A stretch of DNA of 64,000 bases from Streptomyces sp. CGMCC 4.7035. GTDB lineage: Bacteria > Actinomycetota > Actinomycetes > Streptomycetales > Streptomycetaceae. The notes beneath the pieces were generated by a model. It was not told the origin of the DNA. It saw only the letters and a list, made by a program, of their open reading frames with translations, and did not search any database. The stretch lies in NCBI RefSeq assembly GCF_031583065.1, contig NZ_CP134053.1, forward strand, positions 7,419,001 through 7,483,000, given 5' to 3'. The position numbers were made by a program, and so were the translations under genes. This document shows, piece after piece, positions 49,901 through 57,720 of the stretch (its first letter is position 1; each line of letters opens with the position of its first letter).

Positions 49901-52845
49901 TCCACCAGCTCACCCAGGTCATGGACCTCCCCGACATCGAACTGGTCGACTTCCGCACCCGCGAGGAAACCAACTTCGCCCTGCTCGTCAACAGCTTCAT
50001 CGACCCACTCAGCCAGAACATCCACCTGCGCATCGACTGCGACGGAAGCATCTTCAGCCCCGACCAGGCCGATGTACTCGCACGATCCCTCACCCAGATC
50101 CTGCACCGCATGGCAGAACACCCCAACGAAACCCCCGACTACACCTTCCTCACCACACCCCCCACCTACCAGGACAAGAGCACAGAAGGCGCCTCCAGCG
50201 TCGTCGAGCGTTTCTTCGACGTGGCTGCGCGGAGCCCCGAAGCCATTGCCCTGGCGATGCACGAACGCCGGTGGACCTATGAACAGTTGGCGGACGCTGC
50301 CCGCAACGTCGCCCAACGTCTGATCGAGACCGGAACACAACCCGGCGCTCGGATCGGCGTCGCGATGGACCGGTCACCAGAAGCGATCGCCACCATCCTC
50401 GGTACGCTCATGGCGAGGGCCGCCGTCGTACCGATGGACACGGACTACCCGGCCGAACGGCTCGTGGCCATGGCGCGGCAGGCCAACGTCTTCCGGATCA
50501 TCACGGACGAACAGCACGCGCATCTCGCCGGTGATCCGGAACTGCTCTTGCCTGCGGAGTCGATAACGGCAAGCACGTCCATGGTCAGGGCGCTCCTACC
50601 GCCCGAGCCGGAATCCACTGCCTACGTACTCTTCACGTCGGGTTCCACGGGCACTCCCAAGGGTGTTGCCATGCCTCACAGGGCCCTTGCGAACCTGATT
50701 GCCTGGCAGAACCGGGCGTCCAGTGGTGGTTCCACGGGCGGCGACACTCTCCAGTACGCGCCAGTCAGTTTCGACGTGTCGTTCCAGGAGATTTTCTCCA
50801 CTCTCTGTGCGGGAAACACGTTGCACCTCGTCTCAGAGGCGGAGCGGCGTGACTTCCCCGGATTGCTGCGGACGATCGACGCAGCAGGGATCGAGCGGAT
50901 CTACATGCCGTACGTGGCCCTTCAGCAACTGGCCTCGACTGCCGTTGCTCTGGATATCGCCCCAAAATCCCTCCGCGTCATCATCTCGTCCGGGGAACAG
51001 CTCAGAGTCACCGATGAGATACGCCGCTTCCTCGGTCGCCTGCCCGGCGTGTTGCTGGAGAACCAGTACGGTCCTACCGAGACACACGTCGCGACACGGT
51101 TCACCATGACGGGCGACCCGGCGGACTACCCTCTCCTGCCTCCGATCGGTCAGCCCATCGACGGGGAGGCAGTGTATGTCCTCGATGACCGGCTTCAGCC
51201 GGTGCCCCCCGGCGTGAAGGGTGAGATCTTCGTCGGCGGAGCCGGCCTGGCGCAGGGGTACGAAGGCCGACCCGACCTGACGAAGGAACGATTCCTCGAT
51301 CGGCCGTTCGGGCCCGAGGGAGAGCTCATCTACCGGACGGGGGATCTGGGAGTCGCGCTGCCCAGCGGGGAGATCATCTGCCTCGGCAGGACCGACGCCC
51401 AGGTGAAGGTGCGGGGCTTCCGGGTCGAGCCGGCCGAAGTGGAACTGGCCATCACCGCACTCGCCGGGAAATACCCGGGAATCGAAGGTGCCGCTGTTGT
51501 CGCACGCCACCGTGAAGGCAATGACACCTTCCTCGCCGCGTTTCTCCTCGGCGACTCAGCCGAAGTGGATCTCGACGATCTCAAGCGTGAACTTCGGGCC
51601 AAGCTCCCCGACTACATGGTGCCCTCACAGTTCGCCTGGCTGCCAGGATTCCCCTTGACACCGAGCGGTAAGCGGGACGATGAAGCCCTGCGCCGCATCC
51701 CTCTCAACGCTGTCCCCTCCGGACAATTCACGGCGCCGCGGGACGAATACGAGCGGATACTCGCCGACATCCTCGGCGACCTCCTCCAGATTCCTTCTGT
51801 CGGGGTTCACGATGACTTCTTCGAGCTCGGCGGGACCTCGCTGACCGTCATGAGGCTCATGATGCTGATCGAACAGCGCTACGGTCCGGTGATTCAGCTC
51901 CAGGACGTCATCGCCGAACCAACGGTCGAAGCCCTGGCTGCAAGGCTGCGCAGAGGAAACGCCGTATACGCCTACGACCCGTTGGTGGCCATCAGCCCCA
52001 ACGGCGCCAAGCGGCCGATCTTTCTGGTGCACCCCATGGGCGGCAACGTGCTCTGCTACGTCCGTCTCGCCCGGAAGTTCCCCGGTGACCAGCCGCTCTA
52101 CGCCCTGCAAGCTGCCGGATCGACCCCCGGCAGCGAGCCGGTGCGCACCATGCCGGAGCTTGTGTCCAGTTACATTTCAGCGATCCGTCGCGTGCAACCG
52201 CACGGCCCCTACACCCTTGGCGGATGGTCATTCGGCGGCTTCGTGGCGTTTGAGATGGCGCGACAACTCAAGGAACAGGGCGAGGAAGTAGCCGACCTGG
52301 TCCTGCTCGACACGACAGCCGCGAGAGGAAAGCGTGTGGGAGGTGATGACGAGGACCTCCTCCGATGGTTCTTCTGGGAGTTGTTGCTGCAGAAGCGAGG
52401 CGCGTCCTCGACGATGGATCACCTTCCCGAAGAGCTGGACACCGTGGACAAGAAGTTCGACTACATGGCAGGAGTCGCCCAGGAGTTGGGCGTGCTCCCG
52501 GCGGGAAGCTCAGGAGCGGTGGTACGACGCCTGTTCGGTGTCTACGCCGCGAACTGGGATCTGGCCATAAATTACTTCCCGGACGTAGCGGAGTTCGACC
52601 TCACCCTCATTCGCGCCGAGGAGCCGCTCCCTCAATCGCTGCGGTCGATGCACGATTCCATGGGAAGTCAATACGACGACCCCACCAACGGGTGGAGTCA
52701 CATGACAAAGGGCCGAATAAACGTCGTCACGGTACCCGGCAATCACCTCAGCATCGTGGAAGAACCGTACGTAGGCAAGGTCGCTGAGGCCATCTATGCC
52801 GCAATGGGGCACCGATCGATCGCTGGTGAAATCGAAGGGGAATAG
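43927..52845 (+). CDS. non-ribosomal peptide synthetase C-A(Ser)-T-C-T-C-A-T-TE with duplicated T-C unit
   Basis: 2972 aa. C1: HHITSDG at residue 135. A1 (about 455-955) has YTSGSTGRPKG near 605; its pocket reads D-V-W-H-F-S-L-V-D, the serine code also found in EntF. T1: GGDS, Ser1004. C2: HHALLDG near 1203. Copies T1' (Ser1580) and C2' (near 1779) are exact repeats. A2 (about 2085-2580) has FTSGSTGTPKG near 2235; its pocket reads D-V-Q-I-I-S-Q-V-A, specificity unknown. T2: GGTS, Ser2638. TE: GWSFGG Ser2768 and His2940. The A10-like stub before T1' has no A domain. Product: probably a Ser-X dipeptide, acylated or cyclised by C1/TE (inference). GC is lower than the host's. Monooxygenase follows 3 nt later; no MbtH gene seen. 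Confidence 0.92.
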   Translation: MSLHEWPLTAYQRDVWTAAALNPESNQFTVSMWEKIDGDIDTDLLVRITKSVVRRNPCWRIRMNERDGVPYQWLSDTIPEVSVLDFSSEPDPAAACASWLKEASSGVFAITDSPLSKFAVLIESPTVTYWYGSGHHITSDGWTGRLLARQIFDEYARVAGEGESLDTGDSPSYLDFVAEEESYRASNRWSEDREFHHKQFSSTPPVLFSRTAPEERRSGATHVFSLDKSIMNRIRKERKVFPYLFAALGTYLTRIHRTEDVLIGIPLLNRNARQRNIHGQFSNTLPLRFSSASEGFSLQDHVTSIGDSLISLMRHSKIALGDVLQAMPGVRSGSRQLFDVTLSYLTADPVKVLPGAVSELTMTTQAHVHDALNICIYDSGEESDVRIVFDYAEDVFDENYPISSVAEHFKNLLVNGLQNSDVPWSAVDMLAPAERDELTHMMSRGPVVPYPDQATLHGLFEIQARTRPSETAVVDAFTGQSLTYAELNADANRVARTLRAEGVGRDDRVAVLMERGPLLLVALLGVLKAGSAYVPVDPGYPAERVKLLLADSRAKVVLVDEQMPERLAGTESVVRSIRDILQAEASGEPVDSLATSKDLAYVIYTSGSTGRPKGVMVEHHSVVNRLAWMQRAYPIDQGDILLQKTPVSFDVSVWELFWWAIQGAKLVLLPRDGQKDPKEILQTIRQHGVSTIHFVPSMLGPFLELLEDFPNLVEETSSLRYVFCSGEALPPARVEQFNTIFSSSTKRPALVNLYGPTEATVDVSCYECPADSGPVRRVPIGRPIDNTQLYVLGSRDELQPVGVPGELCIGGVQVARGYLDRPELTAEKFVDDPFTQGGRLYRTGDLARWLSDGTLEYLGRIDGQVKIRGNRVETGEVASALSSLTNVRDAVVVGRTLPGRSTHLVGYYEASSEIEAAEIRAHLAGSLPEFMIPTFFQRVERIPLTPNGKADVRALAELGSAVEADASGDPRNAAEAVLAEIWADVLQTERVGVHDDYFALGGDSILMLRVRALAEKRGLFFSLSDLVQNPTVAALARKARAVEGDSESALEPFDLVTDLDRAALGDAEDAFPLSRLQLGLLYHSRRHENSAMYKDVFRYTLAMPWDEPAFRVAVSRLVARHPVLRSSFDLASHSEPMQVIHPAVSGEFEVVDLRSHSDTEAESAVADHMEERRFHDYVFEQAPLYHLRVFVRPATVDLVLSFHHALLDGGSVANLLREVLQDYAHALGLGIDPVPTLALPSPALHIRNERQAADSDRTRRYWQERLAGAKVLHIDALAPYQTHPGNAAQIVRDVELPADLSARLRQVAGEHTLPLKSLLFAAHSLTLRMLTGTDDITTGMVTHGRPEQQDAERIAGLFLNTLPVRLNAAGESWIAVAREAFRQEQELHPHRLYPLSTIQEDFGTQVIETAFNHVHFHQLTQVMDLPDIELVDFRTREETNFALLVNSFIDPLSQNIHLRIDCDGSIFSPDQADVLARSLTQILHRMAEHPNETPDYTFLTTPPTYQDIASFFQRVERIPLTPNGKADVRALAELGSAVEADASGDPRNAAEAVLAEIWADVLQTERVGVHDDYFALGGDSILMLRVRALAEKRGLFFSLSDLVQNPTVAALARKARAVEGDSESALEPFDLVTDLDRAALGDAEDAFPLSRLQLGLLYHSRRHENSAMYKDVFRYTLAMPWDEPAFRVAVSRLVARHPVLRSSFDLASHSEPMQVIHPAVSGEFEVVDLRSHSDTEAESAVADHMEERRFHDYVFEQAPLYHLRVFVRPATVDLVLSFHHALLDGGSVANLLREVLQDYAHALGLGIDPVPTLALPSPALHIRNERQAADSDRTRRYWQERLAGAKVLHIDALAPYQTHPGNAAQIVRDVELPADLSARLRQVAGEHTLPLKSLLFAAHSLTLRMLTGTDDITTGMVTHGRPEQQDAERIAGLFLNTLPVRLNAAGESWIAVAREAFRQEQELHPHRLYPLSTIQEDFGTQVIETAFNHVHFHQLTQVMDLPDIELVDFRTREETNFALLVNSFIDPLSQNIHLRIDCDGSIFSPDQADVLARSLTQILHRMAEHPNETPDYTFLTTPPTYQDKSTEGASSVVERFFDVAARSPEAIALAMHERRWTYEQLADAARNVAQRLIETGTQPGARIGVAMDRSPEAIATILGTLMARAAVVPMDTDYPAERLVAMARQANVFRIITDEQHAHLAGDPELLLPAESITASTSMVRALLPPEPESTAYVLFTSGSTGTPKGVAMPHRALANLIAWQNRASSGGSTGGDTLQYAPVSFDVSFQEIFSTLCAGNTLHLVSEAERRDFPGLLRTIDAAGIERIYMPYVALQQLASTAVALDIAPKSLRVIISSGEQLRVTDEIRRFLGRLPGVLLENQYGPTETHVATRFTMTGDPADYPLLPPIGQPIDGEAVYVLDDRLQPVPPGVKGEIFVGGAGLAQGYEGRPDLTKERFLDRPFGPEGELIYRTGDLGVALPSGEIICLGRTDAQVKVRGFRVEPAEVELAITALAGKYPGIEGAAVVARHREGNDTFLAAFLLGDSAEVDLDDLKRELRAKLPDYMVPSQFAWLPGFPLTPSGKRDDEALRRIPLNAVPSGQFTAPRDEYERILADILGDLLQIPSVGVHDDFFELGGTSLTVMRLMMLIEQRYGPVIQLQDVIAEPTVEALAARLRRGNAVYAYDPLVAISPNGAKRPIFLVHPMGGNVLCYVRLARKFPGDQPLYALQAAGSTPGSEPVRTMPELVSSYISAIRRVQPHGPYTLGGWSFGGFVAFEMARQLKEQGEEVADLVLLDTTAARGKRVGGDDEDLLRWFFWELLLQKRGASSTMDHLPEELDTVDKKFDYMAGVAQELGVLPAGSSGAVVRRLFGVYAANWDLAINYFPDVAEFDLTLIRAEEPLPQSLRSMHDSMGSQYDDPTNGWSHMTKGRINVVTVPGNHLSIVEEPYVGKVAEAIYAAMGHRSIAGEIEGE
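46727..48448. repeat. NRPS tandem duplication, copy 1
   Basis: 1722 bp (574 codons) covering the end of A1, T1 and C2. It recurs at 48455-50176 with 6 bp (TAGCTT, 48449-48454) between, so the period is 1728 bp and the frame is kept. All stretches compared were identical, including third codon positions, and overlapping frames on both strands match. Confidence 0.93.
48455..50176. repeat. NRPS tandem duplication, copy 2
   Basis: Second copy of the 1722-bp unit. It diverges from copy 1 only outside the boundaries: base 48454 against 46726 on the left, 50177 against 48449 on the right. Confidence 0.93.
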
Positions 52846-52848
52846 AAC

Positions 52849-54024
52849 ATGGCACCCGACAGGGAAATACCCAAGGTCTTGGTCGTCGGAGCTGGCATAG
52901 GCGGCTTGACAGCCGCCATCGCATTGCGTCGCTTCGGAATCGACGTCGAGATCTACGAACGCGCGTCGCAGATGCGCACCGCAGGGACCGGATTGTCGAT
53001 CAACAGCAACGCTACTACCGCCCTCCGCTCCATAGGAATCGATCTTGGTCTGGAAAAGCGCGGCCAAATCGTCGAGCAATTCAGAATGATGAACCGCCAC
53101 GGGAAACTCATCCGAGAACAGCCCGTCAAGGAACTCTTTGCCCGAGCCGGAGCTCCCAGTTTTTCCATCAGCCGCTCGGAACTCCAGAAGGCGCTCCTCG
53201 ACGAGGCGACAGGAATTCCGCTGACGCTGAACGCCACCATGACGCATTACACCCAGGACGAGGGCAGCGTCACCGCACATTTTGAGGATGGAACCGAGGC
53301 ACGCGGTGACTTCCTCATCGGCGCGGACGGATTCAAATCTGCCGTGCGGCGTCAATTGTCCGGCCTTCAGGACGTCAGAGAAGCCGGATATATTTGCTGG
53401 CTTGCCATCACAGAATTCTCGCATCCGAAAATAAAGCCCGGTTACGTCGGGCACTACTGGGGGAGTGGCCAACGCTTCGGCATCGTCGACATCGGCGACG
53501 GACGCGTCTACTGGTGGGGCACCAAGAACATGCCACCCGCCTTGTCCCACGACTGGGCCGGCGGCAAGAAGGAGGTCGCCGACACCTTCTCGGGTTGGGC
53601 GGACGAAGTGCGGGAGATCATCGACCAAACCTCCGACGACGCCATTCTGAACGTCCCTGCGCGCGATCGCGCCTTTCTGGAGCGCTGGGGCGATGGCCGC
53701 GTCACACTTCTTGGCGACGCCGCCCATCCCATGCTCACCAGCCTTGCCATGGGATCCGCCATGGCGATCGAGGATGCCGTCGTGTTGGCGTCCACGCTCG
53801 CCGACGCGCCCGGCATGGGCCCGCAGGCGCTACGCGCCTACGAGGGTCACCGAGTTGAGCGGACACGGACGATGGTCGACAAGTCTCGTTCCCTGAGCAA
53901 GGTGGAACAACTCGAGGGACCGATTCAGTGTCTCCTCCGGGACACCTTCATGCGTCTCATTCCCAAGTCGGCGCTGATACGCAACAACGAGGAAGCAGTG
54001 ACGTTCAGGAATCCTGTCTCCTGA
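52849..54024 (+). CDS. FAD-dependent monooxygenase
   Basis: 391 aa of the PHBH-type flavin hydroxylases. FAD-binding VLVVGAGIGGLTAAIALRRF near residue 11, GADGFKSAVRRQLSG (DG motif) near 158 and GDAAHPMLTSLAMGSAMAIE near 285 (GD motif) are all present. It uses NAD(P)H and O2 to hydroxylate or epoxidise a substrate. The ATG lies 3 nt after the NRPS stop, so both are one operon; it probably tailors the peptide or a building block. Codon use like the NRPS suggests the same origin. Confidence 0.9.
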   Translation: MAPDREIPKVLVVGAGIGGLTAAIALRRFGIDVEIYERASQMRTAGTGLSINSNATTALRSIGIDLGLEKRGQIVEQFRMMNRHGKLIREQPVKELFARAGAPSFSISRSELQKALLDEATGIPLTLNATMTHYTQDEGSVTAHFEDGTEARGDFLIGADGFKSAVRRQLSGLQDVREAGYICWLAITEFSHPKIKPGYVGHYWGSGQRFGIVDIGDGRVYWWGTKNMPPALSHDWAGGKKEVADTFSGWADEVREIIDQTSDDAILNVPARDRAFLERWGDGRVTLLGDAAHPMLTSLAMGSAMAIEDAVVLASTLADAPGMGPQALRAYEGHRVERTRTMVDKSRSLSKVEQLEGPIQCLLRDTFMRLIPKSALIRNNEEAVTFRNPVS

Positions 54025-54090
54025 CCCCGCCGCCGCCCCGGAACCCGCTGTCGTTCCGGGGCGGCACCCAAGGCGACGCCGCGGTGAAGT

Positions 54091-54957
54091 TCAGACGGAG
54101 GGCGGCACGATCGAGGTGCAGCACTGCTCGACGAGTCGCCAGACCTCTTCTGGGGTTTCGCGGGTGTGGGCAGCGGCTGCCAGGGAGGCGCAGGTGTCGT
54201 GGCGGAGTCGGCGGATGCGGGCGCGGACCTCGTCGAGGGCGGCGGGGCCGACCGAGAGGCTGTCGCAGCCGAGGCCGGGGAGAAGGGGGATCACGAGGGG
54301 GTGCGCGGCGGCGTCACCGCAGACGGAGACAACGATCGCGGCGGTGGGCGACGGTGACGACGCGGGAGATGGCGTCGAGTACGGCGGGGTGTGCCGCCAT
54401 GGCGGGGGTGGCACTGGGGTCACGTCGGTCCAGGCCCGGGATCTGGCAGGTGAGGTCGTTGCTGCCGATGGAGAAGAAGGCAGCTTCGCGCGCGAGGTCA
54501 TCGGCCGCGGCCACCGCTTCCGGGAGTTCGACCATGATGCCCAGGGGTGGCATCGGGATGCCGGCCTCGGTGGCCGCGGCCTCAAGGAGGCGTCGGCATG
54601 CGCGTAGTTCGTCGACGCTCGCGACCATGGGAATCATGATCCGCAGGTCGTGTCGGCCCCGGCGCTGAGCAAGCTGCGGAACTGATCGGCGAAGGCATCC
54701 GGTTGGGCGAGCATGAGGGGCAACCCGCGCCCGAGCCGCCCGCCCTCGCGGCCCTCGGCGAGGAACGGCGGCAGTTTGTCGTCGGCGAAGTCGAACGTGC
54801 GAGCCGTGACGACCTGCCCGGTGAGCGCGCGCCGGACGGGGACGAGGGTGGCCGCGTGCTGCTTGCGAATGGGCCAGGCGCGATGGTTGAGGAAGGGCAG
54901 CTCGGTGCGGAGCAGGCCGACGCCTTCGGCGCCCGTGGTCAGGGCCGCGTCGGGCAC
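54091..54957 (-). pseudogene. broken PEP-utilising enzyme (EI/PtsI-like) remnant
   Basis: Three consecutive minus-strand frames together resemble the C-terminal PEP-binding half of PTS Enzyme I: GAEGVGLLRTELPFL and FDFADDKLPPFLAEGREGGR (54957-54660); HDLRIMIPMVASVDELRACR and FFSIGSNDLTCQIPGLDRRD (frame 2, to about 54345); VVSVCGDAAAHPLVIPLLPG (frame 3, to 54091). Shifts lie near 54655 and 54340. The HPr-binding N-terminus is missing. Conserved Cys (VCGD) and metal-site Glu/Asp remain, but the gene cannot make one protein. A remnant of chromosomal or acquired DNA inside segment 2. Confidence 0.78.
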
Positions 54958-55094
54958 GGGCCCCCCTTACGCCCGGGTTCCCGGTGGGCCGGGCCGAGGT
55001 GGCGGAACTGCTGGAACGGCCACTGCCCGAAAGCAACTTGGCCTTCGAGCTGCGACCGTTCCAGGTCCTCACGCTACGGCTGCGAGCGGAGTGA

Positions 55095-55556
55095 CTACTT
55101 GCGTCCCACGCCCTTCTCGCCGATGTGGAAGATCCTGTGGCTGCCGCGGGTCATGTCGACGACCAGCTTGGTGGTGGTGCCGCTGCCCCAGGTGAAGGTG
55201 ACGACGGCCTCCGTGTGGTTGCCGGCGGTGCCGTTGTCGGTGACCTTCCAGGCGAGCGGGACGTTCTGGGCGCGCAGGACGCCGTCGGCGTGCTCCCGGT
55301 CCTCCCAGGCCGCCAGCTCCTTCTGGAAGGCGGGGGTGAGGTAGTGGCTGCGCAGGGCCTTTCCGAGGTTGCCCCTGTCCTCGTCGAGCACCGCGTCGAT
55401 GTAGGTGCCGTAGAAGTCGGCGATGCGAGTGATGTTGTCGGACGTCTTGCCGCTGACGCTGCGCGGGGCGCCGGCGGAGGCCTGGGCGGTGGCGCCGAGG
55501 CCGAGAGCGATGGCGAGGACGCCGGCGGTCAGGACGGTGCGGGTCTTGCTGCTCAT
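55095..55556 (-). CDS. small secreted protein, unknown
   Basis: 153 aa from ATG 55556. Signal peptide: basic MSSKTRTVL then VLAIALGLGATAQASAGAPR with a likely cut after ASA. The mature part (DNITRIADFYGTYIDAVLDE and VVTFTWGSGTTTKLVVDMTR) looks like a small alpha+beta NTF2-like domain. Function unknown; exported. Confidence 0.75.
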   Translation of the reverse strand: MSSKTRTVLTAGVLAIALGLGATAQASAGAPRSVSGKTSDNITRIADFYGTYIDAVLDEDRGNLGKALRSHYLTPAFQKELAAWEDREHADGVLRAQNVPLAWKVTDNGTAGNHTEAVVTFTWGSGTTTKLVVDMTRGSHRIFHIGEKGVGRK

Positions 55557-55665
55557 GTGTGTTCCCTGTTTTTCGAGTCGTGACGAATCGCGCCGAACGG
55601 CGCTGTCGGTGGCCGATGGGCCGCCCTCCCCACCCCCGTGGCGGAGGGCGGCCCCAGTCATGCGG

Positions 55666-55746
55666 TCAGTGGAAGAGCGTCGCGCCGAGGGCGAAGCCCG
55701 TGACGACTAGCGCGAGGAGCGGGCTTGCGCGGGTGCGCTTGGGCAT
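55666..55746 (-). CDS. possible 26-aa hydrophobic peptide
   Basis: MPKRTRASPLLALVVTGFAL followed by GATLFH: basic start then one short hydrophobic segment, with GGGGGACACCC upstream (GGGGGAC). Too short to be sure; it could also be a chance frame. Confidence 0.3.
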   Translation of the reverse strand: MPKRTRASPLLALVVTGFALGATLFH

Positions 55747-55966
55747 GGGTGTCCCCCGTGGATGAGTACATGGGTGTCGTCCATCGCCCGCCGTCGGCTG
55801 GTCGGTCCGTCCCTGGTCGGTGCGACACCAGGAGCATCGGCCGTCACGGCGGCCCGGCGCAACGCTGGACGCCCATCCGGCGACGGTGGAACCATCCCAG
55901 CCCATCTGACGTGCAGGTATATGGACCGCCTGGGATACGGGGACACGTGGGAGGACGGGGGGAACG

Positions 55967-57430
55967 GTGTCGACCGGGGACGACGTCGAGCAGTTCGCGG
56001 TGCTGCTGCGCCGACTGAAGGACCGCACGGACCGGAGCTACGGCTCTCTGGCCCGGCGCCTCAACATGAACACCTCCACGCTGCACCGCTACTGCGCGGG
56101 CGAGGCGGTCCCGCAGGACTACGCCCCGGTGGAGCGCCTGGCCGCCTTCTGCGGGGCGACACCGGAGGAACGCCACGAACTGCACCGCCTGTGGCTGCTC
56201 GCGGTGACGGCACGACAGCGGCCGAGGGCGCGTGAGGGGGCGGCGGAGCCGGCAACGGCCGAGGAGGCAGCGGAGCCGACGAACGCCAAGGGGGTGCCGG
56301 AGCCGGCAGGGGGCCGACGGGCTTCGGGTCCGGACAGCCGGACGGCGCTGGGCACGGGTAGCAGCGCGGACGGCATCGGTGGTGACGGGAGCGGCAGGAG
56401 CGGTGCACCTCGGCGACTCGAGGCGAGCACGTCCGACGCGGGCGCATCCGACGCCGGGCTGCCCGCTTCCGACCCTCCCGTACCGGGTGGTCCCGAGCCG
56501 ACGATCCAGTGGGACGCGGCCCGCTCGACCGGACGGCCCTGGTACCGCCGTCGCCGTACCGTCGTCGGCGCCGCCGCGGCGACCGTGCTGCTGGCGACGC
56601 TGGGCAGTCTGTCGGCGCTGTCGGCCGACCGGTCTCACGACAGCTCGGCCAAGGTCGCCGGTCAGTCCCGTACGGCAGGAACCAGTACGTCGCCCCACCC
56701 CTCGGCCGCGGCGACCAGTGCTTCCCCCAGCCGTTCGTCGGCCTCGCCCTCCGCGGGAGTACGGGCTTCGGGGAGCCCCAAGCCGAAGGGCGGACCGTCG
56801 GCGGACGCGAAGAGCGACGCCCCCGCGCCGACCGGTGTGCCGCTCGCCTGGACCGCCGACTCGCAGATCTGGGACGGTGGTTGCGGGCACGACTACGTCA
56901 TCCAGAAGGAGCCGGCCCAGGTGCCCCCGCCGCCGGTGGAGCAGGACGCCGGGGTGTGGGCGGCAACGCAGGAGGCCGTGCCGGGACGGCAGACGATGGT
57001 GCAGATCTCGGTGCAGGGGAAGTCGTCCACGGCCGTGGTCCTGGAGGCCCTCCGGGTCCGTATCGTCAGCCGCGGCACCCCGGTCACCGGCAACGCGTAC
57101 GCCATGGGCCAAGGCTGCGGCGGCGACCTGACGCCCCGTGACTTCTCCGTGAACCTGGACGTCAACCGCCCGATCGCCCACGCGCGCGCCGTGGAGTTCC
57201 CCTACCGCGTCTCCGCCGAGGACCCGGAGGTGTTGCTGGTCACCGCGACGACCGAGACCTACGACTGCAAGTGGTACCTGGAACTCGCCTGGTCCTCCCA
57301 GGGCCGCACCGGCACGGTGCGCATCGACGACCACGGCCGCCCGTTCCGCACCAGTGGCATCAAGGGCCTGCCCCACTACTGGTACGGCACGAACGGCCAC
57401 GGTGTGCGACAGTGGGTGCCCGCCGACTGA
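55967..57430 (+). CDS. membrane-anchored XRE-type HTH protein with extracellular domain
   Basis: 487 aa from GTG 55967 (GGGGGGA upstream). HTH at residues 9-62 (RSYGSLARRLNMNTSTLHRY, then GEAVPQDYAPVERLAAFCGA). A disordered Ala/Pro/Gly-rich linker (about 85-180) leads to one transmembrane helix (TVVGAAAATVLLATLGSLSA near 205). After a Ser/Pro-rich stalk the C-terminal domain (about 285-487) has four Cys, e.g. GGCGHDYVIQ, GQGCGGDL and ETYDCKWYLEL. The design, DNA binding inside and a sensor outside, recurs in Streptomyces; ligand and targets unknown. Confidence 0.8.
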   Translation: MSTGDDVEQFAVLLRRLKDRTDRSYGSLARRLNMNTSTLHRYCAGEAVPQDYAPVERLAAFCGATPEERHELHRLWLLAVTARQRPRAREGAAEPATAEEAAEPTNAKGVPEPAGGRRASGPDSRTALGTGSSADGIGGDGSGRSGAPRRLEASTSDAGASDAGLPASDPPVPGGPEPTIQWDAARSTGRPWYRRRRTVVGAAAATVLLATLGSLSALSADRSHDSSAKVAGQSRTAGTSTSPHPSAAATSASPSRSSASPSAGVRASGSPKPKGGPSADAKSDAPAPTGVPLAWTADSQIWDGGCGHDYVIQKEPAQVPPPPVEQDAGVWAATQEAVPGRQTMVQISVQGKSSTAVVLEALRVRIVSRGTPVTGNAYAMGQGCGGDLTPRDFSVNLDVNRPIAHARAVEFPYRVSAEDPEVLLVTATTETYDCKWYLELAWSSQGRTGTVRIDDHGRPFRTSGIKGLPHYWYGTNGHGVRQWVPAD

Positions 57431-57495
57431 CATCCAGGCTGACATCAGCGACTACGAACAGCCGCAGTTGTCGGCGGTCGCCCACGACCCCAGTG

Positions 57496-57720
57496 GTGGA
57501 TTCGATCAAGGAGCGCGTCGACGCGCGCGGGGTGTCCGGCTACATCGCGGCCGCCGCCGCTCATCAGGACGCCATGGACCGACTGCGCAAGTTGGCCGAA
57601 CGCCTCGAAGAAGAGCACGGCGCCGTGACGGACGACGAGCAGCAGGCAGCACGGGACCGCATCGCCGCCATTGACGGCTGGCATGACGAACAGCCATCGA
57701 GTTCGGACGAGGCCGCGTGA
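57496..57720 (+). CDS. VapB-like antitoxin
   Basis: 74 aa from GTG 57496 (another GTG at 57493). VDSIKERVDARGVSGYIAAA and DRLRKLAERLEEEHGAVTDD match actinobacterial antitoxins that pair with PIN toxins. The DNA-binding N-terminal strand of the family seems short or missing; upstream DNA resembles it in a different frame, so the N-terminus may be shifted or decayed. The stop overlaps the toxin GTG by GTGA, giving a coupled pair. Confidence 0.7.
   Translation: MDSIKERVDARGVSGYIAAAAAHQDAMDRLRKLAERLEEEHGAVTDDEQQAARDRIAAIDGWHDEQPSSSDEAA

Noticed and set aside
43927..54024. A catecholate siderophore cluster, based on the EntF-like serine code
   Set aside because: No 2,3-dihydroxybenzoate genes, esterase, siderophore transporter or iron-box were seen nearby.
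55844..57445. A 533-codon leftward frame opposite the membrane-anchored HTH protein
   Set aside because: Low-complexity mirror frame; the rightward gene has an HTH, a membrane helix and a good ribosome binding site.
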